Notes under the pieces: generated by a model
The model's input: the letters and a program-made list of their open reading frames with translations, nothing else
Databases searched by the model: none
Told to the model about the DNA's origin: nothing
Part shown: positions 8,849 to 15,343 of the stretch, one piece after another
Position numbering within the stretch: position 1 is the first letter of the stretch
Layout: every line of letters starts with the position of its first letter
Program-made: the position numbers and the translations under genes
Assembly (NCBI GenBank): GCA_964448115.1
Contig: CAYUVA010000042.1
Span: 1 to 42,224 of the forward strand
DNA: 42,224 nucleotides
DNA from: CAYUVA01 sp964448115 [NCBI: uncultured bacterium]
Lineage (GTDB): Bacteria > CAYUVA01
Reading direction: 5' to 3'

Positions 8849-9371
8849 CCAGCCCGACCGTTTTCGCACCGGGATCGCTTCAGCGCATCCATTGTATCCG
8901 TTATCCTGGGCGCAGGGATGGCATCGCGGTTATTCTCCCGCATCCGGCAGGAGCTAGGTTTGGCTTATAAATATCTATTGCTCGCCGGAGGTCTTCTCCG
9001 ATTGCGCCCTGTTTTATGTTTACTCGGCGACCACCGCCGAGAACCTGAATAAACTGATTAGGGAGATACGTACGGTGCTGAGAGAGATAAGCTCGACCAA
9101 ACCGCCGACCAAAGAGGGGGTCGAGCGCGCCAAGGATCAGCTCAAGGCGAGCCTGGTTTTCGGCGTCGAGAGCAGCCACAAGGTAATGATAGCACTGGCG
9201 CGGTACGAGATAATGCTCGAAGAGCCATTCAGCCTGGATAATATCATCGCCCAGATAGATGCGGTCAGTTACGATGATATAGTAAGGGTAGCTGGAGAGC
9301 TATTCGATCATAACTGTTACTCGATAGGTGTTATCGGCAATATCGAGCCAGAACAAGTCGAGGAACACTAG
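8849..9371 (+). pseudogene. Decayed M16 (pitrilysin/MPP-like) zinc peptidase, C-terminal part only
   Basis: Read in frame 2, positions 8849-8968 encode an M16 core: a HRDRF motif, ILGAGMASRLF and IRQELGLAY. The frame then breaks. From 8969 in frame 3 the same domain continues with YCSPEVFSDCALFYVYSATTAENLNKLI and ERAKDQLKASLVFGVES, up to the end of the fold (AGELFDHNCYSIGVIGNI) and a stop. Removing one A from the AAA run at about 8968-8970 rejoins the two halves exactly. The N-terminal half with the HxxEH zinc site is missing altogether, because the remnant starts 17 bases after the pnp stop. An M16 peptidase gene commonly sits between pnp and dut, so this is an in-place loss. The part after 9075 could still be translated from GTG, but it would be a fragment. 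Confidence 0.8.
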
Positions 9372-9390
9372 GTAAAACGCTCTGCAAGCC

Positions 9391-9858
9391 ATGGAAGAGG
9401 TCATCAGAGTAAAGGTAGCTCGAACCGGGGAGGGTTTATCGCTTCCGCTACCCAAGCGGATGTCTGAGGGAGCAGCTGGCTTCGATCTTATGGCTGCGAT
9501 AAAGGAGACCGTGATGCTTGAGCCGGGCAGGTTCATGCTTATCCCGACCGGGATACGAATCGCACTGCCTCGCTTCTACGAAGCCCAGATCAGGCCACGC
9601 AGCGGGCTGGCTGCTAAATATGGCGTAACCTGCCTGAACACACCGGGGACTATAGATTCTGATTATCGCGGTGAGATCAAGGTGGTACTGGTGAATCTGG
9701 GCCAAAAGCCTTTTTATATCAAACAAGGCGACCGCATAGCGCAACTTGTGATAAACAGGATACCTGATGTGGAGCTTGTGGAGGTCGCCGAGTTGGATGA
9801 GACCCCTCGCAATCAGGGAGGCTTCGGACACACCGGCATCAGAGACGATGAGCAGTGA
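9391..9858 (+). CDS. dut: dUTP diphosphatase (trimeric dUTPase)
   Basis: dUTPase converts dUTP to dUMP, keeping uracil out of DNA. All five motifs of the trimeric family occur in 155 residues: AGFDL (I), [10 protein letters not shown] (II), [14 protein letters not shown] with the catalytic Asp (III), GDRIAQLVI (IV), and [10 protein letters not shown] (V). Motif V has Asn and His where RGxGGFGSTG is usual, which is a mild change. The Shine-Dalgarno is poor. It follows the M16 remnant by 19 bases. Confidence 0.95.
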   Translation: MEEVIRVKVARTGEGLSLPLPKRMSEGAAGFDLMAAIKETVMLEPGRFMLIPTGIRIALPRFYEAQIRPRSGLAAKYGVTCLNTPGTIDSDYRGEIKVVLVNLGQKPFYIKQGDRIAQLVINRIPDVELVEVAELDETPRNQGGFGHTGIRDDEQ

Positions 9859-9864
9859 TATAAT
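9856..9864 (+). promoter_or_regulatory. Extended -10 promoter for purB
   Basis: TGATATAAT is an exact extended -10 box (TGn plus TATAAT) overlapping the last bases of dut. There is no good -35 box, which is normal for this class. The start point would be near 9871, leaving a leader of about 22 bases with TGGAG before the purB ATG. Confidence 0.5.
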
Positions 9865-9892
9865 ATAGCTAGTTATAAAATGGAGTTTTTTA

Positions 9893-11191
9893 ATGATTCC
9901 AAGATACACAGATCCCAGGCTTGGAGAGATCTTCAGCGACCACTCCAAGTTCTCCAAGTGGCTTGAGATCGAGATCCTTGCCTGCGAGGCGCAAGCACAG
10001 CTTGGGTTGATCCCTCAAGAAGCTGCCAGGCGCATCAGGGAAAAGGCGAGTTTCGATATCGAGCGCATCGAGGAGATCGAGCAGGTTACTCGCCATGATG
10101 TGGTCGCATTTACGACTGCGGTAGCTGATTACATCGGAGAGGATTCGCGATACTTTCATCGCGGGCTGACTTCATCGGATCTGCTCGACACGACCCTTGC
10201 CTTGCAGATGCGAGAGGCGGGAATGATCCTGCTCCAAGACCTCGACAGCCTGGCAAGGCTAGTGGGGCAAAGAGCGGTGCAGTATAAGGATACTCCGATC
10301 ATTGGTAGGACGCACGGGGTTCATGCAGAGCCGACCTCATTGGGGCTGAAGTTCGCCTTGTGGTACGATGAGCTTACTCGACACCGCAGGCGACTGGAGT
10401 CAGCCGTCGAGGAGATCAGTTATGGAAAGCTCTCCGGCGCGGTGGGGACCTATGCATACCTTGCTCCGGAGGTCGAGCAGTATGTGATGGATCATCTCGA
10501 CCTGAAACCTGCTCCCATCTCGAACCAGGTCATTCAGCGGGATCGCCATGCTGTTTATCTAAGCGCTCTTGCACTGGTCGGTTGCTCGCTGGAGCAGTTC
10601 GCCACCGAGATTAGGGCGCTTCAGAAGACCGAGGTTTCCGAGGTCATGGAGGGCTTCAGCAAGGGACAGAAAGGGTCATCAGCCATGCCGCACAAGAAGA
10701 ACCCGATAACCTGCGAGCGCATAGCCGGCATGGCACGGCTGCTTAGGGGCAATGCGCTGGCTGCTATGGAGAATGTAGCCCTATGGCACGAGCGCGATAT
10801 AAGCCACTCCTCGGTGGAGCGAGTTATCATACCCGATAGCTGCATCATCCTCCATTACATGCTTCAGACCTTTGAGGATATCATCAAAAACCTGGTAGTC
10901 GATGAGGAGCGAATGCTGCGCAACATAGGCATCACCAAGGGGAGCATTTTCAGCCAGGGGGTGCTGATCGCCCTGGTCGATAAGGGCTTGAGCCGCGAGC
11001 AAGCCTATCGAATGGTGCAGGAAACATCCTTCAGGGCAAATCGACAAGATAGGGAGTTCAAGGATGTTCTGATGGAGGATAAGGAGATCTCCAAGTACCT
11101 TGCAGCCGATGAGATTGCACAGATCTTCTCCCTGCCTCATCATCTGGCTTATGCAGATCAAATCTTGCATCGTCTGGGACTTTTAGACTAG
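9893..11191 (+). CDS. purB: Adenylosuccinate lyase
   Basis: PurB works twice in purine synthesis: it releases fumarate from SAICAR and from adenylosuccinate. The 432 residues carry the fumarase/aspartase superfamily regions: RYFHRGLTSSDLLDTTLALQ, GRTHGVHAEPTSLGLK with the catalytic His, and the signature GSSAMPHKKNPITCERI. The length matches bacterial PurB of the Bacillus type. TGGAG seven bases upstream supports the ATG. It is followed by a separate promoter and purF, so the two purine genes are adjacent but not fused in one transcript. Confidence 0.97.
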   Translation: MIPRYTDPRLGEIFSDHSKFSKWLEIEILACEAQAQLGLIPQEAARRIREKASFDIERIEEIEQVTRHDVVAFTTAVADYIGEDSRYFHRGLTSSDLLDTTLALQMREAGMILLQDLDSLARLVGQRAVQYKDTPIIGRTHGVHAEPTSLGLKFALWYDELTRHRRRLESAVEEISYGKLSGAVGTYAYLAPEVEQYVMDHLDLKPAPISNQVIQRDRHAVYLSALALVGCSLEQFATEIRALQKTEVSEVMEGFSKGQKGSSAMPHKKNPITCERIAGMARLLRGNALAAMENVALWHERDISHSSVERVIIPDSCIILHYMLQTFEDIIKNLVVDEERMLRNIGITKGSIFSQGVLIALVDKGLSREQAYRMVQETSFRANRQDREFKDVLMEDKEISKYLAADEIAQIFSLPHHLAYADQILHRLGLLD

Positions 11192-11258
11192 ACTTTAGGT
11201 AGCAATCAAGGTGATTATGAAAACAAGCGACCGGCTGATCTTTTCTTTTCAACGAAGA

Positions 11259-11264
11259 TATAAT
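11259..11264 (+). promoter_or_regulatory. -10 box upstream of purF
   Basis: A perfect TATAAT lies 32 bases before the chosen ATG. No convincing -35 is present 16-18 bases upstream. The inferred start point near 11271 makes the upstream in-frame TTG (11272) almost leaderless and favours ATG 11296, which has GGAAGG before it. Confidence 0.4.
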
Positions 11265-11295
11265 ACATCCATTGTCAAGGCGGAAGGTGTCCCCA

Positions 11296-12705
11296 ATGGA
11301 TGATAAGTTCCATGATCGATGCGGAATCTTCGGAATCTTTAATCATCGCGATGCGGTGAAACTGACCCGCTATGGCTTGTTTGCTTTGCAGCATCGTGGC
11401 CAGGAGAGCGCGGGTATCGTATCCTCGAACGGCACCAAGCTCTTCCAGGCGATCCACATGGGGCTTGTTTCTGAAGCGCTAAGCGATGAGCATCTCAAAG
11501 GGCTTCAAGGCTCCTCAGCCATCGGGCATGTGCGCTACTCGACTTCGGGAATAAGCAGCATAAAGGAAGCGCAGCCCATCATGGTCAAGTGCAGCAAGGG
11601 GAGGATAGGTATTGCTCACAACGGCAATATTCGAAACTACAAGGAAATCAAGGATATGCTTTGGAAGGCTGGCTCCATTTTCACCTCCACCGCCGACAGC
11701 GAGATCATACTTCACCTGATGGCTCGCTCAAGAAGGCAAAACCTGATCGAGGCGCTTGTCGATTCACTGATAAACCTTCAGGGCGCGTATTCATTGGTGA
11801 TCCTTACGCCAAGACGACTGATCGGTGTTAGGGATCCTTGGGGTGTAAGACCTTTATCTCTGGGGATCTTAGATAACAGTTATGTTCTTTCCTCCGAGAC
11901 GGATGCTTTCGATCTCATCGGTGCTAAATTCGAAAGAGACATCGAGCCGGGTGAGATCGTCAGTATCGGCTACAAGGGGATCGAGTCGTTCTATCCATTT
12001 CGCGATGTTAAGCCGGCGCAATGCATCTTCGAGCTGATCTATTTCGCCCGTCCGGACAGCACCATCTTCGGAAGAAATGTGCATAATACAAGGATGGAGT
12101 TCGGCAAGCGACTGGCGATCGAATATCCCACTGAGCAGGCTGATATTGTTGTCCCGGTGCCAGATTCGGGAATGAGCGCTGCCTTGGGATATGCGATCCA
12201 GAGCAAGAAGCCCTTCGAACTGGCTATAGTACGCAATCACTATGTTGGAAGAACATTTATTTCACCAGAGGAGGTAGTAAGACACCTGAAGGTCAAGCAG
12301 AAGCTCAACCCGATAAAGGATATCTTGAAGGGAAAATCGATTGTTCTTGTCGATGACTCGATAGTGCGCGGCAATACATCGCGGATACTGGTGGATCACC
12401 TGCGCCAGGCAGGCGCCAAGGAGATCCACTTCAGAATCAGCTCACCCCCTATCGTTAGCCCTTGTTATTACGGTATTGATACACCTACCGAGGAGGAATT
12501 GCTCGCCTCATATAGAAGCGTAAAGGAAATTAAAGAATACCTGAATGTAGATTCATTAGGATACCTGAGCCTGGAGGGGATGCTCAAGACGGTAGGGAGC
12601 AATCCAAAAGGCGAATTCTGCACCGGTTGCTTCGATAAACTCTATCGTGTAGAAAAAGCCAGAGAAAAAAAGATAAATATACTCGATGCCAGCGAAATAG
12701 AATGA
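11296..12705 (+). CDS. purF: Amidophosphoribosyltransferase, iron-sulfur type
   Basis: PurF makes phosphoribosylamine from PRPP and glutamine, the first committed step of purine synthesis. The chosen start gives an eight-residue propeptide, MDDKFHDR, then the catalytic Cys of CGIFGIF, which must be exposed by cleavage. The glutaminase half continues with LQHRGQESAGI, GHVRYSTSG and IAHNGNIRNY. The phosphoribosyltransferase half has the PRPP loop VLVDDSIVRGNTS. Cysteines at PAQCIF, VSPCYYG and GEFCTGCF match the four ligands of the 4Fe-4S cluster in the Bacillus subtilis enzyme, so this is an oxygen-sensitive, propeptide-processed type. The stop is followed closely by greA. Confidence 0.97.
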   Translation: MDDKFHDRCGIFGIFNHRDAVKLTRYGLFALQHRGQESAGIVSSNGTKLFQAIHMGLVSEALSDEHLKGLQGSSAIGHVRYSTSGISSIKEAQPIMVKCSKGRIGIAHNGNIRNYKEIKDMLWKAGSIFTSTADSEIILHLMARSRRQNLIEALVDSLINLQGAYSLVILTPRRLIGVRDPWGVRPLSLGILDNSYVLSSETDAFDLIGAKFERDIEPGEIVSIGYKGIESFYPFRDVKPAQCIFELIYFARPDSTIFGRNVHNTRMEFGKRLAIEYPTEQADIVVPVPDSGMSAALGYAIQSKKPFELAIVRNHYVGRTFISPEEVVRHLKVKQKLNPIKDILKGKSIVLVDDSIVRGNTSRILVDHLRQAGAKEIHFRISSPPIVSPCYYGIDTPTEEELLASYRSVKEIKEYLNVDSLGYLSLEGMLKTVGSNPKGEFCTGCFDKLYRVEKAREKKINILDASEIE

Positions 12706-12716
12706 AAGGAAAGGAT

Positions 12717-13196
12717 ATGGAGATACCAGCCTTGAAGATACTTCGCCAGAAGTTGAAACTGGTGGAACATGAGCTTAATGTGGAGATCCCTAAGGAATTG
12801 AACAAGGCAGCGGCTTATGGAGACCTGACCGATTCTGCCGAGTACGAGATGACCAAGCATCGCCGGGATATACTCCAAAGACAGGCTGCCGATCTTATGC
12901 AACGCATAGAGGCGCTCTCCAAGATAGACCTGAGAAAGCAGCCAAGCGATCGCGTTGGTTTATATAGCAGGGTTACCATCTACGACATGGACAAGGATGA
13001 GGAAAGGATTTATGAAATCGCCACTGCAGAGGAAGCCTCCTCGAAGGATAATATAATCTCCTATACATCGGTAATAGGTCGTGCATTGATGGGCAAACAA
13101 GTGGAGGAAGAGGTCAACTTCGAGCTGCCCAGCGGCGAGTGCAACTGGGTTATCATCAAGCTGGAGACCGTGCATGACCGCAAGGATGAGCTGTAG
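12717..13196 (+). CDS. greA: Transcription elongation factor GreA-like
   Basis: GreA rescues backtracked RNA polymerase by stimulating transcript cleavage. The 159 residues show an N-terminal coiled coil with the catalytic tip GDLTDSAEYEMTKHRR (two acidic residues, normally GDLSENAEY) and the C-terminal FKBP-like domain (SVIGRALMGKQVEEEV). The frame opens at ATG 12702, which overlaps the purF stop, but AAAGGAAAGG lies just before ATG 12717, so the shorter start is preferred. The tip has DS for EN, still acidic enough to hold magnesium. Confidence 0.88.
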   Translation: MEIPALKILRQKLKLVEHELNVEIPKELNKAAAYGDLTDSAEYEMTKHRRDILQRQAADLMQRIEALSKIDLRKQPSDRVGLYSRVTIYDMDKDEERIYEIATAEEASSKDNIISYTSVIGRALMGKQVEEEVNFELPSGECNWVIIKLETVHDRKDEL

Positions 13197-13214
13197 GAGA
13201 GAAGCTAGTTTACA

Positions 13215-13976
13215 ATGGATGATAACAAGGAAAAGGAGCAAGGGGAGGCTACTAAGGATTATATAAAGGAAGCCATAGACTATTTCATTGCCAAACGGGG
13301 GTCTTCGCTCGCCGTCTCCGCAAAGGACTGGGCGCTTCTTGATTTATGGGAACGAGCAAGGGTGCCCCTTGAGATAATCAAGCAGGGAATAGATCGCCTA
13401 ATAGAGCAACGAACCAGACTCCCCATGCAAAAATCTTCTGATGTCCACTCCATCTCCCAGGGTGAAAGGATCATCTGGGAGCTTTGGATGGAGCATAAAC
13501 TGAAATGTAAAGTGAAAAAAGAGACGCTCATTCAACAACAGGTGGATAATAAAAGCGCCTGGGATATCGTATTCGAGAACTTTGAGTCGATCGAGAAGCG
13601 ATGGCTTGAGGCGGTAAAAAAGAATCGTCGTTTATTCGAGAATAAAGGCTTCGATGCCTTTATCGAGGGATTGGAGGCTAGATTTACTAGGCTGCACGAT
13701 CAACTATCGACCCAGAAGATCGCACAATACCATCAGATAGACAGCGCCCTGAGAGAGATCGACAATTTCATCTTTGATTATGTCAAAACCAACCTCCCAT
13801 CCAAGGTGAGGGAGAATCTCAAGATCGATGCTGCGGTCGAGCTTAAGAGATCGAACCTTGAATTCAGCAGCCAAGATGCCTATGAAATAGCCCTGAAGGC
13901 AGCCTATCAGCAGAAGATAAGGGATCTGCTGGAGATTGAAAAACTATCCTTAGCCAATATAATTCAGCCAGGTTGA
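13215..13976 (+). CDS. Unknown protein paired with a DnaC-like ATPase
   Basis: I do not recognise a named family. The 253 residues are soluble and mostly helical. The N-terminal 60 residues have the pattern DWALLDLWERARVPLEIIKQGIDRLIEQ, which recurs in proteins that precede helicase-loader ATPases, and a long helical C-terminal half is rich in Lys, Glu and Leu. There is no signal peptide or membrane segment. The gene begins 18 bases after greA and ends four bases before the DnaC-like gene, a spacing that implies joint translation. By position it may be a DnaD/DnaB-like adaptor that recruits or controls the loader. This is inference from neighbourhood and fold pattern only. Confidence 0.7.
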   Translation: MDDNKEKEQGEATKDYIKEAIDYFIAKRGSSLAVSAKDWALLDLWERARVPLEIIKQGIDRLIEQRTRLPMQKSSDVHSISQGERIIWELWMEHKLKCKVKKETLIQQQVDNKSAWDIVFENFESIEKRWLEAVKKNRRLFENKGFDAFIEGLEARFTRLHDQLSTQKIAQYHQIDSALREIDNFIFDYVKTNLPSKVRENLKIDAAVELKRSNLEFSSQDAYEIALKAAYQQKIRDLLEIEKLSLANIIQPG

Positions 13977-13980
13977 TGAG

Positions 13981-14754
13981 ATGAGCAGTATGGATGAGAC
14001 ATGTCCGATATGCGGTGGAGTGGGATATAGGCTCAAGGATTCAAAGCGATCTACCGTGATGATCCCCTGCGAATGCCAGCATCTTCAGTATATCCGCTAC
14101 CTCCATGAGAGCGCTAATATTCCACCAAAGTATCGCGAGTGCAACTTCTCCACCTTCAAAAAAGAAGACCGCCATCCGAGCCAGTTGGCTTGCCTAGACA
14201 AGGTTTTCCATTACTTCACCAACTTCGCGGTCAAAAAAAAGGGTCTGCTGCTTATGGGTCCCTGCGGGGTTGGCAAGACGCACCTTGCGGTATCATTGAT
14301 CCACGCATTGATAGCTGAGGATGGCGTGCAGTGTCTTTTCGTCGATTTTCGAAGGCTGCTGCAGAATATCAGGAACTCCTATGACCACGAGTCGCAGGTA
14401 ACCGAGGAAGACATCATGGAGCCGATCTTCAATGCTCAGGTGCTGCTGTTAGATGAGCTGGGAGCTGAAAAGGTTACTGGATTCGTAAGAGAGAAGATTC
14501 ATGCCATTATCGACTATCGTTACTGCCACGAGAAAAAGACCATCATAACAACCAACTACATGGATGATCTCTCTAAAGTCAAGTCTCTCTCCATATCCTT
14601 GACCGCTGATGAGCTTAAGATATACGAGCAGTTTTTCAAGGATGACGAGACGCTCGAAGACAGGATCGGGCCAAGGATACGCTCCCGCCTTTATGAGATG
14701 TGCGAGAACCTGGTCATGATGGGTAACGATTACAGGCGATTGCGAAAAAAATAG
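13981..14754 (+). CDS. DnaC/IstB-type AAA+ helicase-loader ATPase with N-terminal zinc motif
   Basis: The 257 residues begin with a probable zinc site (Cys8, Cys11, Cys30, Cys32; CPICGGVGY ... CEC) and then an AAA+ core: Walker A GPCGVGKTHLAVS, Walker B VLLLDELG, sensor 1 TTNY, and the arginine finger region GPRIRSRLYEMC. This layout matches DnaC/DnaI proteins that load the replicative helicase on DNA, and also IstB helpers of transposons. There is no transposase nearby, so a replication role is preferred. It lies in the purF-greA run and is followed after 21 bases by a convergent lipoprotein gene. Confidence 0.88.
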   Translation: MSSMDETCPICGGVGYRLKDSKRSTVMIPCECQHLQYIRYLHESANIPPKYRECNFSTFKKEDRHPSQLACLDKVFHYFTNFAVKKKGLLLMGPCGVGKTHLAVSLIHALIAEDGVQCLFVDFRRLLQNIRNSYDHESQVTEEDIMEPIFNAQVLLLDELGAEKVTGFVREKIHAIIDYRYCHEKKTIITTNYMDDLSKVKSLSISLTADELKIYEQFFKDDETLEDRIGPRIRSRLYEMCENLVMMGNDYRRLRKK

Positions 14755-14775
14755 CAGCCATCATCGGCAAATAGC

Positions 14776-15195
14776 CTATTCCCTTCTTATCGTAAAGTAG
14801 CCGGTGAACTTTTCATCATCCAGATCCTGGTAGAATCCCTCCAGCTTGTCGCTGGACTCATAGTAGGCAGCATCAAGCTCGCCGTGGATATAGTTGCCCT
14901 GATTACCGCACTTGTTCAGCGTCGCCTGGAAGTGGTCCCTCTCCAGGGTATATTTTCCGCAGCCATAATGAGTGGGCGACATGGCGAAGTTCATCTCGAT
15001 ATGTCCATCATCGGTCATAATAGCAACCACGTTGTAGCGATACACGGTGGGATCTCCCTGCCAACTGAGGTCTATGGTTCCAATCCAATTGCCCCCCAAT
15101 CCGTAGTTCGCGTGGCTGCTCCCCTTCCAGTCGCAAGCGCTGATAAACGCTGTCATGACCAAGATCATGCTATATACGATAAGTTGTCTTCTCAT
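14776..15195 (-). CDS. Small lipoprotein of unknown function
   Basis: The protein has a basic N-terminus, a hydrophobic stretch and the lipobox FISAC, then a short exported domain with paired Cys (YGCGKYTLE and LNKCGNQGN). I see no known enzyme motif; the pattern of beta strands, WIGTIDLSW and GYFTIRRE, resembles small lipocalin-like exported proteins. The ATG at 15195 is chosen because AAAGGAT lies about eight bases upstream, while the ATG at 15204 overlaps that site. It lies downstream of the propeller gene on the same strand. Confidence 0.75.
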   Translation of the reverse strand: MRRQLIVYSMILVMTAFISACDWKGSSHANYGLGGNWIGTIDLSWQGDPTVYRYNVVAIMTDDGHIEMNFAMSPTHYGCGKYTLERDHFQATLNKCGNQGNYIHGELDAAYYESSDKLEGFYQDLDDEKFTGYFTIRRE

Positions 15196-15343
15196 TGTTT
15201 TCATCCTTTATTAACAGTCATTTTCTAAACCCATTTGTTTAGATCATATCATCTTTCTCATACTGGATCATTTCCCTTGGGGTGTCAGTCAGTAGCTTTT
15301 GGAAATAATCACCATCCGCTCATTCCGACCAGGTATAGTGCAA

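Noticed and set aside
11272-11296. Upstream TTG start for purF
   Set aside because: It lies one base from the predicted start point; ATG 11296 has GGAAGG and a natural eight-residue propeptide.
15224-15243. TCTAAAC/GTTTAGA hairpin after the propeller gene
   Set aside because: Seven AT-rich pairs with A-rich flank on the minus strand do not make a convincing terminator.
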